In this document: piece after piece, positions 8,495 through 17,895 of the stretch
Layout of the letters: the number at the start of each line of letters is the position of its first letter
How positions within the stretch are numbered: position 1 is the stretch's first letter
Source: an uncultured Algibacter sp.
Lineage (GTDB): Bacteria > Bacteroidota > Bacteroidia > Flavobacteriales > Flavobacteriaceae
DNA length: 64,000 nucleotides
NCBI RefSeq assembly: GCF_947495675.1
Contig: NZ_CANLZX010000008.1
Span: 62,001 to 126,000 of the forward strand
Reading direction: 5' to 3'
Translations under genes and position numbers: made by a program
Notes under the pieces: model-generated
What the model saw: only the letters and a program-made list of their open reading frames with translations
What the model was told of the DNA's origin: nothing
Database searches by the model: none

Positions 8495-11400
8495 TTATTT
8501 TTTGGATGATGGCTTAATTGAAATGTATTCTGGTAAAGCACTTTCTTCTTCTTTTTTAATTTCTTCGGTTTCTGCTTTATTATTTTCTTTTGCTTTTTTG
8601 AAAAGTCTTTGAAGCAATTCCTTAAAGGTATCAAAATCTACATTATAAGAAAGACCAACGCCTTGGGTATACCCAATATCTTCACCAAAGTTTTGTATGC
8701 TATTCTCTCTATTAAAAACTTGAGCTGTAAGTGTGCCCTCTTCATTTAATAAAAAATCTATTTCTACATTACCAGCAACAACCGTTTCGGTAGCCCCACC
8801 AACGGGCACCCCAACTTTACCATTAATTAACACACGGTCGCTAATTTGTGTTTGTAGTGTCACACCAAAACGATCATCGGTTTGGTAATCGGCTCTGTTT
8901 TGTCCAGCTTCATAATTTAAGCCAACATTAACTTTACTATCACCAGAAGTAAAAATACTGTTTAAAATACCATTAAGACGTTCAGCGATGGTTCCAGAGG
9001 CATTAATATCATCTATACCACTAGAAAACGACCCTGTTGTTATTAAAAACAAGGCTTGCCTGTCTCTTTCGTCTTTAGACTCTAATCGATAATTAAGCTC
9101 TGACTTAATAATGGAGCTTACATTAGGAAATTCAAAACTAAAACTCGGGTCTAGTTGCTCTAAATCGCCATTTAAACTAATATTAACTTCAACAGGAATA
9201 CTTCTATTTATAGGATTATCTAATAAAGGAGACGGATTGGTTTGCGTTTTATAAGTGGCAAGCATATCAATTTTTGGTGCTGCTGGCTCACCTTCCCATG
9301 CAATGGTGCCCCCTGGTTTTACTGTAAATTCTTTTTGAATTATCCCACCGTAGGCAAAATTATAAACCCCTTCGAAAACCGAGAAATCGCCCCACATATC
9401 AAATTTACCATTGGTATTTATTTCTACTAGCAAACCACCAACACCACGGCCTTTTAATGCATGGCCAGTATCTTTATCGATTATTAACTCTACCTCTGCA
9501 TCTTCGGTAACATCTAATTCAAAATCAAGCTCTAATCCTTTTATTTCTTGAACGGCCACTTCTTCGCCCTTTTTACGTGCTTCTTTTTCTTCTTTTGTTA
9601 TAAAATGAATGTATGAGTTATCTCCAAAAGATTCTGAATCGCTTAACGGAATTTTAAAAACAGTACCGGGTTTAGTTTCACCAACTACACTAATAACAAG
9701 CTCTTCGGTAGGACCAGAAATACTTGCTCTACCGCCTATAAATCCTGTACCATAATACAGAGATTCTTCAGTTTCTTCTGTATCTAAAACCAATAAACTT
9801 GGGGTTGTAATATTTAAACCTAAGCTCCAGTTAGAAAAATTTATATGACTTAAAGTGCCATTTAAAAACCCAACAGATTTATATTTTGAATCTATTAATT
9901 TAATTCTATTAAAAATAAAACTTTGGTTTTGTAAAGTCACAGACGCATTGCTATTAAAATCGTAATCTACATTAAGATACGGAATGCCAAGACCACCATT
10001 TTTTACTATTAAATCTCCGTTTATATCTGGTTTTTTTAGGTCTCCAACTACTTTAACATCACCATTTGCCTCGCCCCTAATATTTGATAATACTCCATCT
10101 AGTAAAGGGTTTAATGGAAATAAATTAAACGCATTGAAATCTAAGGTCACATCAATAGTAGATTTTCCGCCAGAAACAAAAATATCGCCTTTGGCTCCAA
10201 AAGATCTTGTTATATCATCTTTAATTGTGGCATCTACTTTGTAATTGGTTAAAGATTCGTTACCAATTACGGTTGCGTTAAAAGAGCCTAACATGAAATT
10301 ATTGACTTTTAAATCGTCAATAACAATTGTTGAATTTGGTAAATAACTGCCGTTTTTCTGTAAAATATCTAATTTACCATTAACATTACCTGCTAAAGAC
10401 AAACTATCTATATCTGGTGTTATTTTGGCTAAATCTACGTTTGTAAAATTAAGTTTTATATCTTTTTGTGTGGAATCTCTAATAAAGCCAGAGAGTCTTA
10501 TTTCTTCGTTATTGTGGTTAATTTTAAACTTATCGATATCAAACTTAGTAAGTTTTTTATCAAAAGATATTTTATGAAATTTATCTTGATTTTCGTTAAT
10601 CAACCATTTGTTGTCTTTTATTGTTACATCTGACTGTTTAAAACCTACAACAGATTCATTTTCTGCATTTATGGTATGAAAGAAACTTAAATTAAAGATG
10701 TCTTTATTTCGCTTACCACCAGAGAATTCAGACCTCATAAATAGCGTATCATTAACCGTTACGTTTATTAAATTAAATTTAGATACGTTATAGTATTTGG
10801 TATTTAAACTGTCTATTTCTACATAGGTATTAAATAACGGGTTGCTATTATCAACCTGCAATTCAATATTATTTGCAAAGTTTTCTAAAAACTTAATTTT
10901 GGGCGATTTAAAAGTAAGTTTAAATTTTTCTTCTTTACTTTCTACACGGCCTCTTATAAATGTGTTTTTAGCCAGTTCTAGCTCTGGGTAAATTACTTCT
11001 ACAATTTTATTATATATTTTGAAATTAAAATCGATGCTTTGATTAGCAATTACTTCATGAGGTATATAATTTGTATAAATATGTCCTACTGAGTTTTCAA
11101 ATAGTTTTTTTAAATCCTTTAGAAAGAAACGCCCTTTTAATTCGCCCTCAATAATATCTGGCGAATTAAACTCCACAAAACGAATATCTTCTTCAAACCT
11201 TGAAGACACATCAAACTTATCGAAATAATATGTGTCGTTTTCATTTTTATACATGGTTTTGCTAAAAGAAATTTTCCCAAAAGCATCATCAAAACTACTA
11301 CTATTCATATTCATGTTAACCTTACTTTTAAAAATAGAAATACTATCTTTTTTAATAAAGTTTAGTTTGTTTAAATCTGCATAGTCTACAATAGCCTCAA

Positions 11401-12865
11401 AATCATACTTTCTTACTGTTTCAGAAAAATCTATTAAACCAGCGAAATTTAATTGTAGATTTTTATCATTAACATTTAAATTACCGTCAAATATTTTATT
11501 CTGAATATTACCAGCAACTTTTATTTTATTGTAGTTATAATCATTATAAATTAATTCGAAAATTTCTCCTTTTACTTTAGTGTCTACAGTCTCGGTTGTA
11601 AATCCTTTACCATTTACATTTACATCCAATGAAGCATTGCCCACTTTTGGGTCATTTAAAAAAGTACCAAAATCGAATTCTTCAAATATTATTTGTCCTT
11701 TATAATCGGCATTATCAATATCATTAATTTTAGTGATTTCTAAATTAGAATCAACAAATCCTAGCTCGGTTTTAATTTCTATATCTGCCAATACTTTTTT
11801 AGAAGTAACTTGAGAGTTACCTGTAATTGTAAAATAGCCTAAGCGCTCAAAAGACGAAGGAATTGCTTCGCCTAAAACATTTGGTAATAGCCCTTTTAAA
11901 TCATTATAAGTAGATGATAAATTGGTAAAATTACCATTCATATAAAAATCATCTTCCTCTTTACTAAATAAGTTTTTAAAATTTATATCGCCATAAACTC
12001 TAGTATTGTAATTTGAATTTAACTTTAAATTACTCGTTTTTAAATTGTTTAATGTCCCAGATACATCTACACTAAACTTGGCAGATTGATTTCGGCCAAA
12101 TTCATTATAAAATGTATTTAACTCATCTAATTGCACATTAGAATCGTTAAAGCTTGCATTTACATTAACCTTATCTACAAAATACTGCAAGTCTTCACGA
12201 ATATAAGAGAACTTTAAATCGCCTTTTAGTACCGAATTAGGTGTTTTTATTTGCAAATTAGCAAATGTCATATCGGTTAAAGTATAAGCGAAATTTGTCA
12301 TTAAGTTTTTTACTTCAACGCCTCTACTGTCTTTAAATGATAATGTATTTATACGTGTGCTTACATCGCTTCCATTTATTAAAAAATTGGTAGCATTAAT
12401 ATTTAAATTTTCAAAATGGAGGACTTTGGCTGTTTCTTTGTTTTCATCAGAAAGCATAAAAACACTATTATAAATAGAAACATCGCTTGATGATAATAAA
12501 AAATGACTCTTACCGGTTCTTGGGTTATCATCTTCAAATCTATCTACAAATACATCAAGATTTGTTTGAGTTTCGCCTTTATAGGTTTTTATATGGAATA
12601 AAAGATTTTCAATATCAATATCTCCAAAAACCAAATTGCCATTATATAAATTTCTAAAACTTAATATAGATGTGTTTAATTCTTCTATACTTATTAGCGT
12701 ATCTTTTTTATAATCTTCAATGTAGATTTTTTTAATTTCAACATCGCCATTAAATTGCAAACTAACTTTATCTATATTAATGTTGGTTTTAAAATCATCA
12801 TTTAATCGTTTAGTAGCATATTTACCCAATACTGTTTGTACTGCAGGAATAGAGAAAACCAGCAC
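8495..12865 (-). CDS. tamB: Translocation and assembly module protein TamB
   Basis: A very large protein (1456 residues from the GTG at 12865) made of repeated AsmA/TamB-type beta strands. It ends in the conserved DUF490 region, where the last 250 residues include RFGVTLQTQISDRVLINGKVG and a GVGLSYNVDF strand. TamB spans the periplasm and acts with an Omp85-family partner in outer-membrane protein insertion or lipid transport. The called GTG start cuts off a hydrophobic segment: the same frame is open back to a TAA at about 12950 and encodes a Lys-rich stretch plus a membrane helix, exactly what TamB needs as an anchor. No ATG or TTG lies there, only ATT at 12929-12931 after AAGGA, so the true start is probably near 12931. 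Confidence 0.9.
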   Translation of the reverse strand: MLVFSIPAVQTVLGKYATKRLNDDFKTNINIDKVSLQFNGDVEIKKIYIEDYKKDTLISIEELNTSILSFRNLYNGNLVFGDIDIENLLFHIKTYKGETQTNLDVFVDRFEDDNPRTGKSHFLLSSSDVSIYNSVFMLSDENKETAKVLHFENLNINATNFLINGSDVSTRINTLSFKDSRGVEVKNLMTNFAYTLTDMTFANLQIKTPNSVLKGDLKFSYIREDLQYFVDKVNVNASFNDSNVQLDELNTFYNEFGRNQSAKFSVDVSGTLNNLKTSNLKLNSNYNTRVYGDINFKNLFSKEEDDFYMNGNFTNLSSTYNDLKGLLPNVLGEAIPSSFERLGYFTITGNSQVTSKKVLADIEIKTELGFVDSNLEITKINDIDNADYKGQIIFEEFDFGTFLNDPKVGNASLDVNVNGKGFTTETVDTKVKGEIFELIYNDYNYNKIKVAGNIQNKIFDGNLNVNDKNLQLNFAGLIDFSETVRKYDFEAIVDYADLNKLNFIKKDSISIFKSKVNMNMNSSSFDDAFGKISFSKTMYKNENDTYYFDKFDVSSRFEEDIRFVEFNSPDIIEGELKGRFFLKDLKKLFENSVGHIYTNYIPHEVIANQSIDFNFKIYNKIVEVIYPELELAKNTFIRGRVESKEEKFKLTFKSPKIKFLENFANNIELQVDNSNPLFNTYVEIDSLNTKYYNVSKFNLINVTVNDTLFMRSEFSGGKRNKDIFNLSFFHTINAENESVVGFKQSDVTIKDNKWLINENQDKFHKISFDKKLTKFDIDKFKINHNNEEIRLSGFIRDSTQKDIKLNFTNVDLAKITPDIDSLSLAGNVNGKLDILQKNGSYLPNSTIVIDDLKVNNFMLGSFNATVIGNESLTNYKVDATIKDDITRSFGAKGDIFVSGGKSTIDVTLDFNAFNLFPLNPLLDGVLSNIRGEANGDVKVVGDLKKPDINGDLIVKNGGLGIPYLNVDYDFNSNASVTLQNQSFIFNRIKLIDSKYKSVGFLNGTLSHINFSNWSLGLNITTPSLLVLDTEETEESLYYGTGFIGGRASISGPTEELVISVVGETKPGTVFKIPLSDSESFGDNSYIHFITKEEKEARKKGEEVAVQEIKGLELDFELDVTEDAEVELIIDKDTGHALKGRGVGGLLVEINTNGKFDMWGDFSVFEGVYNFAYGGIIQKEFTVKPGGTIAWEGEPAAPKIDMLATYKTQTNPSPLLDNPINRSIPVEVNISLNGDLEQLDPSFSFEFPNVSSIIKSELNYRLESKDERDRQALFLITTGSFSSGIDDINASGTIAERLNGILNSIFTSGDSKVNVGLNYEAGQNRADYQTDDRFGVTLQTQISDRVLINGKVGVPVGGATETVVAGNVEIDFLLNEEGTLTAQVFNRENSIQNFGEDIGYTQGVGLSYNVDFDTFKELLQRLFKKAKENNKAETEEIKKEEESALPEYISIKPSSKK

Positions 12866-13052
12866 CGTTATGATGAAACAAAGCAGAATAATTCCTGCTA
12901 CTTTTAATGATATTTTTAAAAATTTTTTAATGTCCTTAAAGTTATAACTTTATTAAAAATAAACTACTTTATCTTAGAGAATAGATAATTAATTATCAAT
13001 ATCTACTAAACTTCACTAACTCTATTTACTTCTCAATTGAAAAATAAATGAG

Positions 13053-13060
13053 TAGTTTTG
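13053..13060 (+). promoter_or_regulatory. Candidate -7 element for tsaD
   Basis: TAGTTTTG matches the Bacteroidetes -7 consensus TANNTTTG and lies 77 bases before the tsaD start, in the space shared with divergent tamB. A TTG is present upstream at 13037-13039, but the spacing is shorter than usual. Confidence 0.3.
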
Positions 13061-13136
13061 TAATTACGAATAAAAGTAATGATTGCGATGTTTATTCGTT
13101 TTCAAAATTAACAATTATTGTGCCTAATATATATTA

Positions 13137-14159
13137 ATGTCTTCACAAAATATTTACATTCTTGGAATTGAATCATCATGCGATGATACTGCCGCTTCAG
13201 TAATTCATAACGGACGCATTTTAAGCAATGTAGTTGCGAGTCAAAAAATACATGAAGAATATGGTGGTGTGGTTCCAGAATTAGCCTCTAGAGCCCATCA
13301 GCAAAACATCGTTCCTGTGGTACATCAAGCCATAGAAAAAGCTGGTATTACAAAAAATCAATTACATGCCATTGCGTTTACCAGAGGCCCAGGTTTAATG
13401 GGAAGCTTATTGGTAGGAACATCGTTTGCAAAATCTTTGGCTTATGGCTTAAACATTCCATTAATTGATGTAAACCATATGCAAGGACATATTCTAGCGC
13501 ATTTTATTGAGGAAGATGGTTTTGAAAAACCACCATTTCCTTTTTTAGCTATGACTATTTCTGGAGGACATACACAAATTGTTAAAGTCGACAATTATTT
13601 TGATATGACCGTTATTGGCGAAACTATTGATGATGCTGTTGGTGAAGCTTTTGATAAAAGTGGAAAAATACTAGGTTTAGGATATCCTGCAGGACCAGAG
13701 ATTGATCGAAGAGCAGCATTAGGAAACCCTAAAGCTTTTAAATTTACAAAACCGAAAGTTGATGGTTTAAAATTTAGTTTTTCTGGTTTTAAAACAGCGG
13801 TTCTTTATTTTATACAACGCGAAGTAAAAGCCAACCCCAATTTTATTAGTGAAAACCTTAATGATATTTGTGCATCTATACAATACACTATTATTGGTAT
13901 TTTAATAGATAAATTAAAATTAGCAACTAAAGAAACTGGTATAAACCACATTGCTATTGGCGGTGGTGTTTCGGCAAATTCTGGTATAAGAAAAGCTTTA
14001 AAGGATGGTGAGCAAAAATTTGGATGGAAAACCTACATACCAAAATTTGAATTCACAACAGATAATGCTGCTATGATTGCCATTGTTGGGTATTTAAAAT
14101 ATTTAGAAGGTGATTTTGCTGAACAAGATATTGTAGCTTCGGCACGCTTAAAGATTTAA
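13137..14159 (+). CDS. tsaD: tRNA threonylcarbamoyltransferase subunit TsaD
   Basis: A 340-residue ASKHA-fold protein that transfers the threonylcarbamoyl group to A37 of ANN-decoding tRNAs, working with TsaB and TsaE. Signature stretches are GIESSCDDTA (10-19), the metal-binding NHMQGH (H114, H118), ISGGHTQ near residue 142 and IGGGVSANSGIR near 280. It is full length for the family. It is divergent from tamB, an arrangement common in Bacteroidetes, and begins a plus-strand run of RNA-modification and envelope genes. Confidence 0.97.
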   Translation: MSSQNIYILGIESSCDDTAASVIHNGRILSNVVASQKIHEEYGGVVPELASRAHQQNIVPVVHQAIEKAGITKNQLHAIAFTRGPGLMGSLLVGTSFAKSLAYGLNIPLIDVNHMQGHILAHFIEEDGFEKPPFPFLAMTISGGHTQIVKVDNYFDMTVIGETIDDAVGEAFDKSGKILGLGYPAGPEIDRRAALGNPKAFKFTKPKVDGLKFSFSGFKTAVLYFIQREVKANPNFISENLNDICASIQYTIIGILIDKLKLATKETGINHIAIGGGVSANSGIRKALKDGEQKFGWKTYIPKFEFTTDNAAMIAIVGYLKYLEGDFAEQDIVASARLKI

Positions 14160-14273
14160 ATAAATACAACTATTTAAAGTTATAAACAATCTCTTCTTAA
14201 AAACTTATTTAAGCTTTAATCATATCGCTTACTATTCCTTTTAAATTTGAAATTGAATTTAAAACCTACATTT

Positions 14274-14912
14274 ATGTTTAAAAAACTACTTATTTTATTA
14301 TTAGTTAGTACATCTACTTTTTTAACCGCTCAAACTTCAACAGAAAAAGAAATAGAAATTCTTGAAACCTCTGAGCAAGCTGAGGAATATTTGGAAACTA
14401 AAAAATCAAAAAAAAATAAACTCATAACTTTTAATGAAGAAAAGCATAAAACCATTTTAGCTAAAGAACTGTTTAAACTTAGTGTTGGCGGAACAAAAGT
14501 TAATGAGCGTGAGTTTGAAAAAACATACTATAAAGTAATTAATAAAAGCAAAAAAACGTATCATAGAGTAGCATACATTTATCTTGATGGCTCAAAACAA
14601 ACTTTAAATAATATTAATGCATTGCGAGAAAAAATTATTGCTCAATACCATAATGGTGCTCCTTTTGATTTTTTAGCAAAACAATATTCTATGGATGCCA
14701 ATGCTAATAAAGGTGGTGACTTAGGCTGGTTTGTAAAAGGCGAAATGCATTCTGAATTTGAAAATGAAGTTTTAAATGATAGTCATGAATTAAATGATAT
14801 TTTTACAATAGATATTCCATCAGAAAACTGGTATTATGTGGTTTTAAAAACTCATGAACCAAAAGACATTTCTGAAATTGAAGTTTTAAAAATTGTTGAA
14901 ACAAAACACTAA
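14274..14912 (+). CDS. Exported parvulin-type peptidylprolyl isomerase
   Basis: From the ATG at 14274 the protein has 212 residues and starts with a standard signal peptide, KKLLILLL followed by a cleavage site after LTAQ, so it is exported to the periplasm. A TTG nine codons earlier would add a polar tail in front of the signal and is rejected. Residues 110-195 form a PpiC rotamase domain with the typical AKQYSMDANANKGGDLGWF stretch. Such proteins assist folding of outer-membrane and secreted proteins. The stop codon overlaps the rsmE start as TAATG, so the two genes are translationally coupled. Confidence 0.85.
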   Translation: MFKKLLILLLVSTSTFLTAQTSTEKEIEILETSEQAEEYLETKKSKKNKLITFNEEKHKTILAKELFKLSVGGTKVNEREFEKTYYKVINKSKKTYHRVAYIYLDGSKQTLNNINALREKIIAQYHNGAPFDFLAKQYSMDANANKGGDLGWFVKGEMHSEFENEVLNDSHELNDIFTIDIPSENWYYVVLKTHEPKDISEIEVLKIVETKH

Positions 14913-15616
14913 TGCAGCTTTTTTATAGTCCAGACATAAACGAAAACACTTTGCAGTTTACTTTTGAAAAAGAAGAAAGTAAGCATATTGTAAAAGTGTT
15001 ACGTAAAAATATTGGCGACACAGTACATATTACAAATGGAAAAGGCTGGCTATTTACTGCAGAAATTTCAATTCCTAATATTAATAAATGTACTGCTACC
15101 ATTGTTTCTAAATTGCTGCAACCAAAACGTAAGTATCATTTACATTTGGCCGTTGCACCAACAAAAATGAACGATCGTTATGAATGGTTTTTAGAAAAAG
15201 CAACAGAAATTGGCATAGATAGCATCACTCCTATTATTTGTGATCATAGCGAACGTAAAGTAATTAAACCACAACGTTTTGAGCGTATTTTGCAATCGGC
15301 CATGAAACAATCATTAAATTGTTATTTACCAAAACTTAATGATGCTATATCGTTTCAAGATTTTATTAATCAAAATTTTGAAAGCGATTTGTTTATTGCA
15401 CATTGTGAAGAAACCGATAGAAAATCTTTAAAAAAACAACTAAAGCCAAATACCAATATTACTATTTTAATTGGACCAGAGGGCGATTTTTCTGTTAAAG
15501 AAATTACCAAAGCACTTGAAAACAATTTTATTCCTGTAACTTTGGGAGAAACTAGATTGCGTACAGAAACAGCGGCTATTGTAGCTTGTCATTCTGTCGC
15601 TTTTATAAATGAATAG
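14912..15616 (+). CDS. rsmE: 16S rRNA m3U1498 methyltransferase
   Basis: A 234-residue SPOUT-family enzyme that methylates N3 of U1498 in 16S rRNA using SAM. The knotted SAM site is visible as LIGPEGDFS near residue 188 and LGETRLRTETAA near 211. The N-terminal PUA-like part contains SKHIVKVLR. The length is normal. It overlaps the isomerase gene by one base and is followed after 6 bases by the DUF4159 gene, forming one operon. Confidence 0.95.
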   Translation: MQLFYSPDINENTLQFTFEKEESKHIVKVLRKNIGDTVHITNGKGWLFTAEISIPNINKCTATIVSKLLQPKRKYHLHLAVAPTKMNDRYEWFLEKATEIGIDSITPIICDHSERKVIKPQRFERILQSAMKQSLNCYLPKLNDAISFQDFINQNFESDLFIAHCEETDRKSLKKQLKPNTNITILIGPEGDFSVKEITKALENNFIPVTLGETRLRTETAAIVACHSVAFINE

Positions 15617-15622
15617 TTTTAT

Positions 15623-16264
15623 ATGAAATTATATTTTTCTTTATTCTTTTTCATCTTTTCGGTTTTCTGTTTCAGTCAAGACCTAGCTATTTTAAAATAC
15701 AAAGGTGGTGGCGATTGGTATGGCAACCCAACTGCACTACCAAACCTTATTAAATTTTGTAACGAAAATATTAATACCAAAATAAATCCCAAACCACAAA
15801 CAGTAGAAACCGGAAGTTCAGATATTTTTCAATACCCATTATTACACATGACAGGTCATGGTCATGTCTTTTTTAGCGAAACAGATGCCGAAAACTTATA
15901 TAATTATTTAATGTCTGGCGGGTTTTTACATATTGATGATAATTATGGTATGGAACCTTACATTACTAAAGAACTTAAAAAAGTTTTTCCTGATAAAGAT
16001 TTGGTAGAATTACCAACAAATCATCCTATTTTTAGTAGTGTTTACATATTCCCAAATGGTTTACCTAAAATACATGAGCATGATGGTAAACGCCCACAAG
16101 CTTTTGGACTGTTTAATGAAGACAGATTAATATTATTATTTACCTATGAAAGTGATTTAGGCGATGGTTGGGAAGATACCGAAGTGCATAATGATCCTGC
16201 AGATGTTAGAGAAAAAGCTCTTAAAATGGGCGCTAACATTGTTAAATATGCTTTTGAAAACTAA
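15623..16264 (+). CDS. Secreted DUF4159-family protein
   Basis: A 213-residue exported protein with a signal peptide ending near FCFSQD (17-22). It contains the DUF4159 core: LHMTGHGHVFFS near residue 75, GGFLHIDDNYG near 105 and a C-terminal stretch rich in Asp and Trp around residue 180. DUF4159 proteins have a flavodoxin/class-I-amidotransferase-like fold and no established function. In Bacteroidetes they commonly sit beside rsmE, as here. It sits 6 bases after rsmE. Confidence 0.85.
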   Translation: MKLYFSLFFFIFSVFCFSQDLAILKYKGGGDWYGNPTALPNLIKFCNENINTKINPKPQTVETGSSDIFQYPLLHMTGHGHVFFSETDAENLYNYLMSGGFLHIDDNYGMEPYITKELKKVFPDKDLVELPTNHPIFSSVYIFPNGLPKIHEHDGKRPQAFGLFNEDRLILLFTYESDLGDGWEDTEVHNDPADVREKALKMGANIVKYAFEN

Positions 16265-16276
16265 ATTCTAAATGAA

Positions 16277-16777
16277 TTGCAACTAACTCACTACAACACC
16301 AACTTTAAAAAACAACAGTTTCCAATTACTTTAATTTGCGATAACGTTACCAATGCACCAAATATTGGTAGTTTATTTAGAATAGCTGATGCTTTTGGTA
16401 TTGAAAAACTAATACTTTGTGGAGACAATATACAGCTAGGTCGTAAAATGGCAAAAACTTCTAGGGCAACAGAGAAAGTTGTTAATTTCGAAATTTTAGA
16501 ATCTGCTTCAGATGTTGTTAAACAGTTTAAATTAGATAATTATCAAATCATTTCATTAGAAATTACAGAATCCAGCAAACCCATTCATAAAGTTCAATTT
16601 TTAAAAGAACAACCCATTGCTTTGGTTATTGGTGATGAGAATTTTGGAATTTCAGAACAAATTCTAAATGCTTCCGATAATATTATTCATATTAATATGT
16701 TTGGTCAAAATAGCAGTATGAATGTGGTACAAGCAACCAATATTGCTTTATATGAAATTACCAAACAACTTTTGTAA
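16277..16777 (+). CDS. TrmH/SpoU-family RNA methyltransferase
   Basis: A 166-residue SPOUT methyltransferase. Motif 1 is NVTNAPNIGSLFR (about 23-35), motif 2 is ALVIGDENFGIS (about 115-126) and motif 3 is INMFGQNSSMNVVQATNIALYE near the C-terminus, all matching 2'-O-ribose methylases of rRNA or tRNA. The precise target is not deducible. The start is a TTG: the nearby ATG at 16272 runs into a stop after four codons, and no in-frame ATG occurs before motif 1. It lies 12 bases after the DUF4159 gene. Confidence 0.85.
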   Translation: MQLTHYNTNFKKQQFPITLICDNVTNAPNIGSLFRIADAFGIEKLILCGDNIQLGRKMAKTSRATEKVVNFEILESASDVVKQFKLDNYQIISLEITESSKPIHKVQFLKEQPIALVIGDENFGISEQILNASDNIIHINMFGQNSSMNVVQATNIALYEITKQLL

Positions 16778-16798
16778 ACAGTTTTATATATTTACTTT

Positions 16799-17887
16799 AT
16801 GAATTCAAACACAATTTCTAACGGTATTTTAAGAGCTGTGGGCATTATTATTGGTGTTGTAATATTGCTTTTCTTCTTATACCAAATTCAATCTGTAATT
16901 GGCTATATAGCTATTGCTTCTGTAATTTCTTTAATAGGAAGACCCATCGTATTATTTTTAGAACGAAAATTAAAGTTTAAAAATACTATTGCCGTAATTG
17001 TTACTATGCTACTACTATTAAGCCTTTTTATTGGCTTAGTATGGTTGTTTATACCATTAATTATAAAACAAGGCCAGAATCTATCGCTTTTAAATATAGA
17101 AGAACTACAAACAAACCTTGAGAATTTATATAGTGAGATTATAACCTATTTTGATTTGCATCAAATTGATGTTGAAGAATCATTAAAAGAGTCAAACCTT
17201 CTTTCAAAAATAGATTTCTCTTTAATTCCAGATTTACTAAACTCTGTAATTAGTGGCTTAGGCAGCTTTAGTGTTGGACTATTTTCGGTATTATTTATAT
17301 CTTTTTTCTTTTTAAAAGATAGCCGTTTATTTGAAAATGGCATTTTAACGTTTATTCCAGATAATAAAGAATCGCGTTGGAAAACATCATCTACCAAAAT
17401 TAAAGATTTACTATCAAGATATTTTGTCGGACTTATTTTTCAGATTCTTATTCTATTTATAATATACATGATTGGTTTACTTATAATAGGGGTTGAAAAT
17501 GCCGTTGTTATAGCATTTTTATGTGCATTATTAAATCTTATACCTTATGTTGGTCCGTTAGTAGGGGCATTTTTAATGTTAACTTTAACAATGACTAGCA
17601 ATCTTGGTCAATCATTCAGCGATGTGATATTACCTAAAACCTTTTGGGTTTTTATTGTTTTTATGATTGGGCAATTAGTTGATAATTTTGGAAGCCAACC
17701 TGTTATTTTTTCAAAAAGTGTAAAATCGCATCCTCTTGAAATATTCTTGGTTATTTTAATTACAGGTATTTTGTTTGGTGTAATTGGTTTAATAATTGCT
17801 ATTCCTGCTTATACAGCTATAAAAGTGATTTTAAAAGCCTTTTTATCTGAAAATAAAATCGTAAAAAAATTGACTCAAAACCTTTAA
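16799..17887 (+). CDS. AI-2E transporter (PerM/YdiK) family membrane protein
   Basis: A 362-residue inner-membrane protein with paired N-terminal helices (about 10-50 and 60-90), a periplasmic or cytoplasmic stretch (about 95-145), and five or so C-terminal helices. The family-typical LIPYVGPLVGAF stretch lies near 245. Family members include AI-2 exporters, Na+/H+ antiporters and permease-like proteins of unknown substrate, so transport activity is likely but the substrate is open. It is in the same transcription unit as the RNA methylase before it and the methyltransferase after it. Confidence 0.85.
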   Translation: MNSNTISNGILRAVGIIIGVVILLFFLYQIQSVIGYIAIASVISLIGRPIVLFLERKLKFKNTIAVIVTMLLLLSLFIGLVWLFIPLIIKQGQNLSLLNIEELQTNLENLYSEIITYFDLHQIDVEESLKESNLLSKIDFSLIPDLLNSVISGLGSFSVGLFSVLFISFFFLKDSRLFENGILTFIPDNKESRWKTSSTKIKDLLSRYFVGLIFQILILFIIYMIGLLIIGVENAVVIAFLCALLNLIPYVGPLVGAFLMLTLTMTSNLGQSFSDVILPKTFWVFIVFMIGQLVDNFGSQPVIFSKSVKSHPLEIFLVILITGILFGVIGLIIAIPAYTAIKVILKAFLSENKIVKKLTQNL

Positions 17888-17895
17888 GTTACACT

